Shown here piece by piece: positions 35,351 to 43,467 of a stretch of DNA of 64,000 nucleotides (the stretch's first letter is position 1; each line of letters begins with the position of its first letter). The notes beneath the pieces were generated by a model. It was not told the DNA's origin. It saw nothing but the letters and a program-made list of their open reading frames with translations, and did no database searches. The translations under genes were made by a program, and so were the position numbers. Source of the stretch: VRUE01 sp963703235 (GTDB lineage Bacteria; Actinomycetota; Thermoleophilia; Solirubrobacterales; 70-9); the NCBI GenBank assembly GCA_963703235.1, contig OY969802.1, forward strand, positions 372,001 through 436,000, written 5' to 3'.

Positions 35351-36037
35351 ATGGTCGAGCAGACCCGGGTCCATTACCAGGCGGAACTGGAGCAGCTCGA
35401 GGCCAGCGCCCTCGGCGGCCTCGACCTGGTCAGCGAGCAGCTGGGCCGGACCGGCGAAGCGGTAGAACAGCAGGACGTCGAGCTGGCCCAGCAGGTGATC
35501 GTCGACGACGACCGCATCGACGGCCGCTACCTGGAGGTGCACCAGAGCCTGATCGCCCTGCTCGCCACTCAGTCGCCGGTGGCGACCGACCTGCGGTTGA
35601 TCTCGGCCCTTTTGCACGTGCTGAAGAACGTCGAGCGGATGGGCGACCAGTGCGTCAACGTCTGCAAGCTGATCCCGCTGACCGGCAACGAGCCGCCCGC
35701 CGACGCGGAGATGCTGGGCCGGATCGTGACGATGGGCAAGCACACGCGGACGCTGATCAGCCAGGCCAAGCGGGCCTTCGAGGAGCGCAACGTGGCGATG
35801 GCGCAGGACCTGGTGCGCCAGGACGACGTCGTCGACAACCTCAACCGCGAGTGCTTCCACCTGGCGCTGGAGATCGGCGACGACGCCGACAAGCGCGAGT
35901 GGGCGATGACGATGCTGCTGGCGGCGCGGGCGATCGAGCGGATCGGCGACAACGCGGTCGACATCGGCGAGCAGGTCGCCTTCGTCGTCACCGGGCTCTT
36001 CAGGGAGTTCGAGGACGCCTCGCATCCGGAGGGGTAA
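35351..36037 (+). CDS. phoU: Phosphate signalling protein PhoU
   Basis: The 228-residue all-helical protein has the two PhoU repeats with metal-binding DD/E motifs (VIVDDDRIDGRYLEVHQ, VRQDDVVDNLNRECF and VKMGDQCVN/IERIGDNAVDIGEQ-type helices). PhoU restrains the phosphate response when Pst is active. ATG 35351 has GAGGAGG just upstream and the leader overlaps the pstB stop. The TAA stop forms the foot of a family 1 palindrome, ending the pst operon. Confidence 0.94.
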   Translation: MVEQTRVHYQAELEQLEASALGGLDLVSEQLGRTGEAVEQQDVELAQQVIVDDDRIDGRYLEVHQSLIALLATQSPVATDLRLISALLHVLKNVERMGDQCVNVCKLIPLTGNEPPADAEMLGRIVTMGKHTRTLISQAKRAFEERNVAMAQDLVRQDDVVDNLNRECFHLALEIGDDADKREWAMTMLLAARAIERIGDNAVDIGEQVAFVVTGLFREFEDASHPEG

Positions 36038-36152
36038 AGGAAGAGCGGGTGCCCCTCACGCTCAACTTTTTCTGAAGACAGGTTTTGGCTGTCCGCGGGC
36101 GCGGGCTCAGAAAAAGTACAAGCCGCTTAGAGGGGCACCCGCTCTTCCTTTA
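36035..36152. repeat. Nested palindromic element, family 1 copy D (after phoU)
   Basis: Arms 36035-36057 and 36130-36152 form a perfect 23-bp inverted repeat that includes the phoU TAA stop. Inner arms ACTTTTTCTGA and TCAGAAAAAGT pair over 11 bp. The tip AAGACAGG...GGCTGTCCG contains a 5-bp GACAG/CTGTC stem, and the shoulders CTCAAC and GTACAAGCCGC match copy B. The next gene, ppx, reads away from it. Confidence 0.87.
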
Positions 36153-36200
36153 GCTCGTCCGGTTGAGATCCGACGCTCCTGGGAACATTGAGGGTGCCCG

Positions 36201-37112
36201 ATGACGCTCTGCGCTGCCATAGATATTGGGTCGAACACGACGCGCGTCCTTGTGGCGGAGCCCGTTGATGGGCAACTCAAGAAGGTTATGGAGCAGCGGG
36301 CCTATACGCGGATCAATCGAGCCGTCAATGGAGATGGCGAGATTCCGGCGGAGAAGGTCGATGAAGTGGCCGAGGTGGTCGCTACGCAGGTTCGGTTGGC
36401 TCGTGAGCTTGGGGCGGAGCGGATTCGGGCGGTGGCGACGGCCGCGATTCGCGAGGCTTCGAATGGAGAGGAAGTCGCGCGGCGGATCGGCGAGGCGGCG
36501 GGGGTGCCGATCGAGATCCTCAGCGACGAGGAGGAGGGGAGGCTCTCCTTCATCGGCGCTACCAAGGCGCTCGGGCACCCGGTCGACGGCAAGATCGGCG
36601 TCGTCGACGTCGGCGGCGGCTCGACCGAGGTGATCCTCGGCACGGTCGCGAACGGAGTGGAAGAGGTTCGCTCCTGGCGGGTCGGCTCCGGCGCCCTGGC
36701 GGACGAGCTGATCGTCTCCGATCCCCCTTCTGCGGCCGAGATCCGCAAGGTCCGCGACCGCATCGACGACATCTTCGAGGGCGTCAAGGTGGCGCAGCCT
36801 GCCCAGGCCGTGGCGGTGGGCGGTAGTGCCACCTCGTTGCGCCGCCTGGTCGGCGCCGTGCTCGAGTACGAGACGCTCGAGCGGGGGATCCGCGTGCTAG
36901 CCAGCGACTCCGCCGCCGAGGTCGCCAAGCGCTTCGAGCTGGACCCCGAACGGGTGCGCATCCTCGCCACCGGCGTGCTGCTGCTGGAGAAGCTCTCGGA
37001 GCTGCTCGGGCAGCCGCTGCAGATCGGCAAGGGCGGCCTGCGCGAGGGAGTGGTACTCGACCTGCTGAACGGCAGCTCCAACGGCTCCTCGCCGGCCAAG
37101 CTCGCCGCCTGA
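36201..37112 (+). CDS. ppx: Exopolyphosphatase, Ppx/GppA family
   Basis: The 303-residue enzyme has the actin-like ATPase fold motifs AAIDIGSNTTRVLVAE, RAVATAAIREASNG, ILSDEEEGRLSFIGA, IGVVDVGGGSTEVILG and VGGSATSLRRL. It removes phosphate from polyphosphate ends or hydrolyses pppGpp. The short one-domain form (about 300 residues) is typical of actinobacteria, which lack the C-terminal HD part of E. coli Ppx. The first 90 codons have lower GC in third positions than the rest. It precedes the CHAD and ppk genes, so a polyphosphate role is likely. Confidence 0.92.
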   Translation: MTLCAAIDIGSNTTRVLVAEPVDGQLKKVMEQRAYTRINRAVNGDGEIPAEKVDEVAEVVATQVRLARELGAERIRAVATAAIREASNGEEVARRIGEAAGVPIEILSDEEEGRLSFIGATKALGHPVDGKIGVVDVGGGSTEVILGTVANGVEEVRSWRVGSGALADELIVSDPPSAAEIRKVRDRIDDIFEGVKVAQPAQAVAVGGSATSLRRLVGAVLEYETLERGIRVLASDSAAEVAKRFELDPERVRILATGVLLLEKLSELLGQPLQIGKGGLREGVVLDLLNGSSNGSSPAKLAA

Positions 37113-37165
37113 GAATTTACAGTTCCGCCATACACGTGTGAAACCTTTTGTCCTAGGGTTTCTGA

Positions 37166-37315
37166 GATCATGGACTCGATGCCAAGATCGAAGCGCTGCG
37201 CGGCGACATGGATGCGAAGTTCATGGCGCTCCACCGGCTCGTATTGCAGGTGGGTGGCGGCATGATCGCCACCTTCGTGATTGGCATTCTCAGCGTCGTC
37301 GCCACGCAGCTCTGA
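37166..37315 (+). pseudogene. Remnant of a small coiled-coil/membrane protein
   Basis: After an in-frame stop at 37163-37165 the frame reads DAKIEALRGDMDAKFMALH followed by a hydrophobic helix (GGGMIATFVIGILSVVATQL) and TGA. This resembles the C-terminal end of small coiled-coil proteins with a terminal membrane anchor. No start codon covers the coiled coil; the first ATG, 37208, would leave 35 residues. It is probably a truncated gene, though a very small membrane protein is possible. Confidence 0.45.
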
Positions 37316-37344
37316 GCGCTGGGCCTCTGCATTAACCTCCCGGC

Positions 37345-37818
37345 GTGGCGCGTGCGCGCGAGGTGCGGGGGTTCGACTGCGACGAGCCGTTCGCGTGTGC
37401 AGCGGCCCGGGTTGTCGCCGTGCGTGCGGCTGAGGTCTTCGAGCACGCAGACGGCGTGCTGGACCTCGATGACATCGAGCGGGTCCACGACATGCGGGTC
37501 GCCACCCGGCGCCTGCGGGCGGCACTCGAGGTCTTCGAGCCCTGCTTCCCGCGCAAGCGGTTCCGCAAGGCGTTGAAGCGAGTCAAGGCCCTGGCCGACG
37601 CGCTTGGCGAACGCCGTGATCGCGATGTCGCGATTGCCTTCCTCGAAGAGGTGGGGGAGGGGGTGGCGAGCGACGATCGGGCCGCGCTCGCCGAGGCGAT
37701 CGCGCGTCTGCGCGAGGAGCAGAGGGCTGCCAACGAGGCGCTGGCGCCGGCGGTCGCCCGGAAGCGCCTGAAGAAGCTGCGCCGCCGCCTCGCCAAGCTC
37801 GTGAAGGCGGCGCCATGA
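37345..37818 (+). CDS. CHAD-domain protein, N-terminal half (split gene)
   Basis: The 157-residue product contains the first half of a CHAD domain: the polyphosphate-binding helix motif VHDMRVATRRLRAALEVF (residues 50-68), FRKALKRVKALADALGERRD and a strongly basic end. Whole CHAD domains have about 250-300 residues and bind polyphosphate. Here the second half is a separate gene overlapping by the four bases ATGA. Both halves together give the normal length, so this is either a natural two-subunit form or a frame break. It lies between ppx and ppk, as expected for polyphosphate metabolism. Confidence 0.85.
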   Translation: MARAREVRGFDCDEPFACAAARVVAVRAAEVFEHADGVLDLDDIERVHDMRVATRRLRAALEVFEPCFPRKRFRKALKRVKALADALGERRDRDVAIAFLEEVGEGVASDDRAALAEAIARLREEQRAANEALAPAVARKRLKKLRRRLAKLVKAAP

Positions 37819-38234
37819 AGGCCCGGCCCGTCGAGCACCTCGATCCGGCCGGGCCCCTGCGCCCCAACGCGGCCCGGATCGTTCGCGCGAGGCTCGCCGA
37901 GCTTCGCGCCCTCGCCGAGGGGGCACTCGAGCCGGGCGCCGCGACCGCTCAGCACGACATGAGGATCGCGGCCAAACGACTCCGTTACGTGCTTGAGATC
38001 GTGGCCGGTTGCTTCGGCCCCGAGGCCGTGCAGGCCCGCGATGCCGCCAAGGCCTTGCAGGGAGTACTGGGCGAGGTCCACGACTGCGACACGATGCTGC
38101 CCCGCGCAGCGGGGATCGAGTCGCTGGAGATGCTGCTGCGGACCCGCCGCGAGCTGCAGTTCGAGCGCTTCCGAGAGCTTTGGCAGGCGCAGACGGAGAG
38201 CGGTGTCTGGGACGCCTTGACGCGGACCTTGTAG
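37815..38234 (+). CDS. CHAD-domain protein, C-terminal half (split gene)
   Basis: The 139-residue product carries the second CHAD repeat, with the motif QHDMRIAAKRLRYVLEIVAGCFG (in two parts near residues 47-68) and LQGVLGEVHDCDTML. The start ATG overlaps the TGA of the upstream half. The first 25 residues, rich in proline and arginine, would be the interdomain linker in a single-chain CHAD. Conserved basic residues are intact in both halves, arguing that the split is functional or very recent. A small repeat hairpin follows the stop at once. Confidence 0.85.
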   Translation: MKARPVEHLDPAGPLRPNAARIVRARLAELRALAEGALEPGAATAQHDMRIAAKRLRYVLEIVAGCFGPEAVQARDAAKALQGVLGEVHDCDTMLPRAAGIESLEMLLRTRRELQFERFRELWQAQTESGVWDALTRTL

Positions 38235-38235
38235 T

Positions 38236-38278
38236 GAGGTCTGCATTGGGCCCCTGGGAGGGGCTCAACGCGGACCTC
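38236..38278. repeat. Small hairpin, family 2 copy 1
   Basis: GAGGTCTGC (38236-38244) pairs with GCGGACCTC (38270-38278), and GCCCCT with AGGGGC inside. It differs from the copy at 58654-58702 at about four of 44 positions. It starts one base after the CHAD stop, as the other copy starts at its gene's stop. It may be a terminator, but the near-identity of loop and stem suggests a repeated element. Confidence 0.75.
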
Positions 38279-38316
38279 GCGGGATCGCGGTGTCCCCATC
38301 GAGCTGCTTTCGGACG

Positions 38317-38360
38317 GTTCACGGGATCTTCACGGGGAGTTGGCGGGCGGTTCACAAGTT
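38317..38360 (+). promoter_or_regulatory. Pho-box-like array upstream of the PHP-glycosyltransferase gene
   Basis: Four units begin at exact 11-bp steps: GTTCAC (38317), CTTCAC (38328), GTTGGC (38339, degenerate) and GTTCAC (38350). The array ends 60-65 bp before the ATG at 38419 and matches Streptomyces PhoP direct repeats, implying phosphate-starvation control of the gene. Confidence 0.65.
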
Positions 38361-38418
38361 TTGCCTGCAAAGAGCGAACCCTGTAGGCGACTTGACGGAT
38401 ACGAGATGGGAGACGCCG

Positions 38419-40689
38419 ATGATTTCCCGAGTAGACATGCATTGCCACTCCACCGCTTCGCAGCTCTCGCGGCTGGGGATCCAGCGTTCGCTCGGCCTGC
38501 CCGAGTGCGCGACGCCGCCACAGGAGGTCTACGAGCTGGCTAAGCGACGCGGGATGGACTTCGTCACGATCACCGACCACGACACGATCGACGGCTGCCT
38601 CGAGCTGGCGGACCGTCCCGACTGCTTCGTCTCCGAGGAGCTGACCGCCCGCTTCGCCGGCGAGGCCCAGGCGGTGCACGTCCTCTGTTACGGGATCGAT
38701 CCCGGGGACCACGAGTGGCTGCAGGCACACGCCGGCGACGTCGAGGCCTGCGCCGCCTACCTTCACCAGAACGAGATCGCCTGCGCCTTGGCGCATCCGT
38801 TCTACGACGTCGCGGCGCCGTTGACGCCGCGCCACCGCCGCCGTCTGGCCGAGCTGTTCCCGATCTGGGAGGTGCGCAACGGCTCGCGGGCACCGGAGCT
38901 GAACGCACCCGCCGTCATCTACATCGAGACGCACGGCAGCGGCGGCATCGGCGGTTCCGACGACCACGCCGGCGTGGACATCGGCCGCACCTACACCGAG
39001 ACGGCGGCCGTCTCCACGCCGGAAGAGTTTCTGCGCTTGCTGCGACGCGGCGAGGCGAGCGCCGGTGGCGAACAGGGCAGCGCCGCGAAATGGGCGCACG
39101 CCGCGATGGCGCTGGCGACCCGCGCTCTCGTGCTCGACCAGCCCGATGAAGCCGACGTCGCACCCGACCCGGCGGCGGTGCTGAAGATCGCCCAGCGCGT
39201 CGTCGGCCAGGGCGCCGCCCGCGAGGGCAGGGTCGCCGCCGACATTGGACCGGAGGACGCCCGTGGTCTGCTCGAGGCTTGGCTCGCTTCCGTTGGGATC
39301 GAGCTGCGAGGCCGCGAGCTGCTCGAGCACCTGCAATCGGAGGGCTTCTCCCACCCCGACCTATATCGCCGCGCTCGCCACGCCCACGACCGGCGCCTGC
39401 GAGCGGCGATCGCGCTCGGTTCGCGCGCGGCCGGCGGCGGCGATCTGCCAGTCGCCTTCGGCGGCCTCTTCGACGCTCTGGTCCCGGTCGTCCCTTACGC
39501 GCCGGCGACCACCTTCCTCGGCGCCGAGAAGGCGAAGCTGACAAGGCGCGACGGCGAGGTTCGTCGGGTGGCGGCGATCGTCGACGGGATCGACGCAGTG
39601 CACGGCGTCACCCACACGATCGAGCAGATCCGCGAGCGCGGCGTGCCCGGCTTCGAGGTCGAGGTGGTGGGCACCGACGCTGGCGTCGATCGCCGCCTGC
39701 CCGCGGCCGCCGAGCTCGAGGTGCCTTTCTACGCTGGAATGAGGCTGGGCGTCCCCAGCCTGCCCGGCCTGGTCGAGACTCTGACCGAGGGCCGCTACGA
39801 CCTGCTGCACGTGACCGCGCCCGGGCCGGCTGGGATCGCCGCCGTCCTGCTCAGCCGCGTCAGCGGCATGCCGCTGGTCGGCAGCTACCACACCGAGCTG
39901 GGCGCCTACGCCGGCCTGCGCAGCGGTGACGGTGGGCTGGAGGCGTTTGCCCGGGCGGCGCTGAGCGCCTTCTACGGCGCTCCCTCGGTCGTCCTCTCAC
40001 CGAGCCCGGCTGCGGATCGATCGCTGCTCGCGCTCGGCATCGAGAGCGAGCGGATCGGGCGCTGGGAGCGGGGGGTCGACGTCGAGCGCTTCGACCCGGC
40101 CAAGGCCGATCGCGACGCCTTCCCCGGTGAGCTGAAGGTCCTCTACGCGGGCAGGTTGACCCGCGAGAAGGGCGTCGACCTGCTCGCCGAGAGCTTCCTC
40201 AAGGCGCGGCGGCTGGAGCCGCGGCTGCACCTGCTGCTGGCCGGGGGTGGCCCCGAGGAAGACGAGCTGCGGGCGCGACTCGGAGAGCACGCGACCTTCC
40301 TCGGCTGGCTCGAAGGCGAGGAGCTTGCCCGCGCCTATGCCAGCGCCGACGTCTTCCTCTTCTGCTCGACCACCGACACCTATGGCCAGGTCGTCGTCGA
40401 GGCCGGGGCGAGCGGCCTGCCGGTCGTCGCGGTCGCCGAGGGCGGCCCTGCCTCGCTGATCGAGAACCGCCACACCGGGATCCTCTGCCGTCCCGACGCC
40501 GACCACATCGCCGGCGCCCTGCTGCAGCTCGCCTCCTCGCCGGCGCTCCGTCGCCGGCTCGGGGAGGCGGCGCGGCGCGCGGCCGCGTCGCGCTCCTGGG
40601 AGCGGGCGCTTGAGCAGCTGGCGGCCGGGTACCGGCGCGGCTTGACCGGCGCCGGCGCAGGCGAGCAACGCCTGGCCCGCGCGGCCTGA
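38419..40689 (+). CDS. PHP-domain phosphoesterase fused to a GT4-type glycosyltransferase
   Basis: The 756-residue protein starts with a PHP metal-dependent phosphoesterase domain (VDMHCHSTAS with its HxH, TITDHDTIDG, ALAHPFYD, GGSDDHAG; residues 1-215), a helical linker, and from about residue 354 a GT-B glycosyltransferase. In the latter, the acceptor half has GSYHTELGAYAGL and the donor half VLYAGRLTREKGVDLLAE, HATFLGWLEGEEL and EAGASGLPVVA with the nucleotide-sugar-binding glutamate. It resembles GDP-mannose or UDP-sugar transferases making glycolipids. With a Pho-box-like promoter, a role in phosphate-free envelope lipids is a reasonable inference. GGGAGA precedes the ATG. Confidence 0.88.
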   Translation: MISRVDMHCHSTASQLSRLGIQRSLGLPECATPPQEVYELAKRRGMDFVTITDHDTIDGCLELADRPDCFVSEELTARFAGEAQAVHVLCYGIDPGDHEWLQAHAGDVEACAAYLHQNEIACALAHPFYDVAAPLTPRHRRRLAELFPIWEVRNGSRAPELNAPAVIYIETHGSGGIGGSDDHAGVDIGRTYTETAAVSTPEEFLRLLRRGEASAGGEQGSAAKWAHAAMALATRALVLDQPDEADVAPDPAAVLKIAQRVVGQGAAREGRVAADIGPEDARGLLEAWLASVGIELRGRELLEHLQSEGFSHPDLYRRARHAHDRRLRAAIALGSRAAGGGDLPVAFGGLFDALVPVVPYAPATTFLGAEKAKLTRRDGEVRRVAAIVDGIDAVHGVTHTIEQIRERGVPGFEVEVVGTDAGVDRRLPAAAELEVPFYAGMRLGVPSLPGLVETLTEGRYDLLHVTAPGPAGIAAVLLSRVSGMPLVGSYHTELGAYAGLRSGDGGLEAFARAALSAFYGAPSVVLSPSPAADRSLLALGIESERIGRWERGVDVERFDPAKADRDAFPGELKVLYAGRLTREKGVDLLAESFLKARRLEPRLHLLLAGGGPEEDELRARLGEHATFLGWLEGEELARAYASADVFLFCSTTDTYGQVVVEAGASGLPVVAVAEGGPASLIENRHTGILCRPDADHIAGALLQLASSPALRRRLGEAARRAAASRSWERALEQLAAGYRRGLTGAGAGEQRLARAA

Positions 40690-40707
40690 GGCTGGGAGAC
40701 GCTTCGA

Positions 40708-42810
40708 GTGCAGCAGTACGATGGCCGGATCGACGATCCGGCTCTCTACTTCAACCGCGAGCTCTCCTGGCTCGACTTCAATCAGCGGGTGCTGGAACTC
40801 GCGGAGGATCCCGAGGTGCCGCTGCTGGAGCGGGTCCGCTTCTGCGCGATCTACGCCTCCAACCTGGACGAGTTCTTCATGGTCCGGGTCGCGGGCCTGT
40901 TCGACCAGCTCGACGCCGGCGTCGACACGCGCGGCACTGACGGGTTCACCCCCAGTGAGCTGATCGACGCGATCCAGGAACGGGTGCTGGAGCTGGACGG
41001 TCGCCTCCACAGCGCCTTCAACGGGACGCTGCGGCCGCAGCTGGAGGAGCAGGGGATCCGCATCGTCTCGCTCGATACCGCCAGCGAACAGGAGCGGCGC
41101 GAAATCGACACCCGCTTCCACGAGCAGGTCTTCCCGGCGCTGACGCCGCTCGTGGTCGGACACGGCCGCCCGTTCCCCTACATCTCCAACCTCTCGCTCA
41201 GCCTCGGCGTGCTGCTGCGCGACCCGGAGAGCGGCTCCGAGATCATCGCCCGCGTCAAGGTGCCGAAGGAGCTGCTCGGCCGCTTCCTGCGCGTCGGCGA
41301 GCGCAACGAGGTGTTCGTCCCGCTCGAGGAGGCGATCGCCGCCAACCTCGACGCGCTCTTCCCGGGCATCGAGGTGATCGACCACGGCTACTTCCGGGTC
41401 ACCCGCGACGCCGACTTCACCGTCAGCGACGAGGCGGACGACCTGCTGCAGGCGGTCCAGGACGAGCTGCGGCGGCGCCGCTTCGGCGAGGTGGTGAGGC
41501 TGGAGGTGGCCGCCGGGATGAACCTGAAGCTGCGCGCGCAGCTGATCGACGCGCTGCGTCTCGAAGAACGCGAGGTCTACGACGTCGACGGCCTGATCGA
41601 CCTCGCCGACCTGACCGACGTGGTCGATGCCCCCGGCAACCGCGAGCTGCGCTACGAGCCGTGGTCCCCGGTCACCCAGCCGCGCCTGCAGGGCGAAGAC
41701 GGCGACCCGGTCGACATCTTCGCGGCGATCCGCCAGGGGGACATCCTCGTCCACCACCCCTACGACTCCTTCGCCTCCTCGGTCGAGCGCTTCGTCGAGC
41801 AGGCGGTCGCCGACCCCGACGTGCTGGCGATCAAGCAGACGGTCTACCGGACCAGCGACGACTCGCCGCTGGTGCCGGCGCTGATCCGCGCCTCCGAACG
41901 CGGCAAGCAGGCGGTCTGCATGGTCGAGCTGAAAGCCCGCTTCGACGAGGCGGCGAACATCCACTGGGCGAAGTCGCTGGAGGAGGCCGGCGTCCACGTC
42001 GTCTACGGCATCCCCGGGCTGAAGACCCACGTCAAGGCGATCCTCGTCGCCCGCCGCGAGGGCGAGCGGGTGCGCGAGTACGTGCACGTCGGGACCGGCA
42101 ACTACAACCCGACCACGGCCCGCCTCTACACCGACCTCGGCCTCTTCACCGCCGATCCCGAGATCGGCGCCGACGTCGCCGAGATGTTCAACTTCCTCAC
42201 CGGCTACGGGCGCCCGGCCGAGTACCGCAAGCTGCTGGTCTCGCCGACCACGATGCGGGAGCGCATCGTCGAGGAGATCGAGGCGACCGTCGACGCCCAT
42301 CGCAGCGGCGAGGAGGCCTGGATCGGGCTGAAGATGAACGCGCTGGTCGACGCGCGCTGCATCCAGGCGCTGTACGAGGCGTCGCGGGCCGGGGTGCGGG
42401 TCGACCTCAACGTGCGCGGCATCTGCTGCCTGCGCCCCGGGGTGCCCGGGATATCCGAGAACATCCGCGTCGTCTCGGTCGTCGGCCGCTTCCTCGAGCA
42501 CTCCCGGGTCTACGCCTTCCGCCGCGGCGAGGAGACGCGGGTCCTGACCGGCTCGGCGGACCTGATGCCGCGCAACCTCGACAGCCGGGTCGAGCTGGTG
42601 GCGCCGATCGAGGACGAGGGCCTGCGAGCAGAGCTGCTCGACGTCATGGAGCGCTGCCTGGTCGACAACGCCAGCGCCTGGGAGCTGGACGCCGACGGCG
42701 TCTGGAAGCGGCTCGACGCGCCGCCCGGCGAGCGCCGCAGTGTCCAGGAGGAGTTGCGCGAACGTCACCTGGCGCGAACCGGCGAGCAGCTCGCCACGGC
42801 CGCGAGCTGA
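40708..42810 (+). CDS. ppk: Polyphosphate kinase 1
   Basis: The 700-residue enzyme makes polyphosphate from ATP. The N-terminal domain (YFNRELSWLDFNQRVLELA, ASNLDEFFMVRVAGL) and the two phospholipase D-like catalytic domains (VYRTSDDSPLVPAL, MVELKARFDEAANIHWA, GLKTHVKAILV with the autophosphorylated His, YVHVGTGNYNPTTARLYTD) are complete. GTG 40708 follows GGGAG. It starts 18 bases after the PHP-glycosyltransferase and ends 38 before DUF47, suggesting one transcription unit. Confidence 0.96.
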   Translation: MQQYDGRIDDPALYFNRELSWLDFNQRVLELAEDPEVPLLERVRFCAIYASNLDEFFMVRVAGLFDQLDAGVDTRGTDGFTPSELIDAIQERVLELDGRLHSAFNGTLRPQLEEQGIRIVSLDTASEQERREIDTRFHEQVFPALTPLVVGHGRPFPYISNLSLSLGVLLRDPESGSEIIARVKVPKELLGRFLRVGERNEVFVPLEEAIAANLDALFPGIEVIDHGYFRVTRDADFTVSDEADDLLQAVQDELRRRRFGEVVRLEVAAGMNLKLRAQLIDALRLEEREVYDVDGLIDLADLTDVVDAPGNRELRYEPWSPVTQPRLQGEDGDPVDIFAAIRQGDILVHHPYDSFASSVERFVEQAVADPDVLAIKQTVYRTSDDSPLVPALIRASERGKQAVCMVELKARFDEAANIHWAKSLEEAGVHVVYGIPGLKTHVKAILVARREGERVREYVHVGTGNYNPTTARLYTDLGLFTADPEIGADVAEMFNFLTGYGRPAEYRKLLVSPTTMRERIVEEIEATVDAHRSGEEAWIGLKMNALVDARCIQALYEASRAGVRVDLNVRGICCLRPGVPGISENIRVVSVVGRFLEHSRVYAFRRGEETRVLTGSADLMPRNLDSRVELVAPIEDEGLRAELLDVMERCLVDNASAWELDADGVWKRLDAPPGERRSVQEELRERHLARTGEQLATAAS

Positions 42811-42848
42811 CGTGTCGGGCGCCGGACGGCCGCAATAGGATTGCGCCG

Positions 42849-43466
42849 ATGCGCTTCTCCCTGCTGCCCCGCGACCGGACCTTTTTCGAGCTCTTCGTCG
42901 AGGCGGGCCAGAACACGCTTCAGGCGGCCCGGCTGCTCGACGAGATGATGGGCACCTGGCCCGACGCCGGCGACATCGGACGGGAGATCCTCAAGGCCGA
43001 GCAGGAGGGCGACCGGATCACCCACGACATCGTCCAGCGCCTCAACACGACCTTCGTGACGCCGATCGACCGCGAGGACATCTACGCGCTTGCGACCCAG
43101 ATGGACGACATCGTCGACTACACCGAGGAGGCCGCCGACTTCCTCGGCCTCTACAACATCGAAGCGCCGATGGCGCAGGCGCAGGCGCTGACCAAGGTTC
43201 TCGTCGCCGCCTGCGAGCAGCTCTCCCAAGGTCTGGAGCACCTGCGCGAGTTCAAGGGCCTCGAGAAATACTGGATCGAGATCCACCGGCTCGAGAACGA
43301 GGGCGACCGGATCTCACGCGATGCGGTCGCCTCGCTCTTCTCCAACGGCATCGACCCGATGGTGGTGATCCGCTGGAAGGACATGTTCGCGGTGTTGGAG
43401 AACGCGATCGACGCCACCGAGACCGCCGCCCAGATAATCGAGGGCATAGTGATAAAGAACTCGTGA
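42849..43466 (+). CDS. DUF47 / PhoU-like phosphate transport regulator
   Basis: The 205-residue helical protein is of the DUF47 family, a PhoU relative almost always placed before pit transporters and thought to gate them. Typical segments are FFELFVEAGQNTLQAARLL, EQEGDRITHDIVQRLN, TPIDREDIYALATQMDDIVDYTE and the closing ENAIDATETAAQIIEGIVIKN. TAGGAT at 42836-42841 lies seven bases before the ATG and no Shine-Dalgarno is seen, so it may start its own leaderless transcript. pit begins after one base. Confidence 0.92.
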   Translation: MRFSLLPRDRTFFELFVEAGQNTLQAARLLDEMMGTWPDAGDIGREILKAEQEGDRITHDIVQRLNTTFVTPIDREDIYALATQMDDIVDYTEEAADFLGLYNIEAPMAQAQALTKVLVAACEQLSQGLEHLREFKGLEKYWIEIHRLENEGDRISRDAVASLFSNGIDPMVVIRWKDMFAVLENAIDATETAAQIIEGIVIKNS

Positions 43467-43467
43467 C

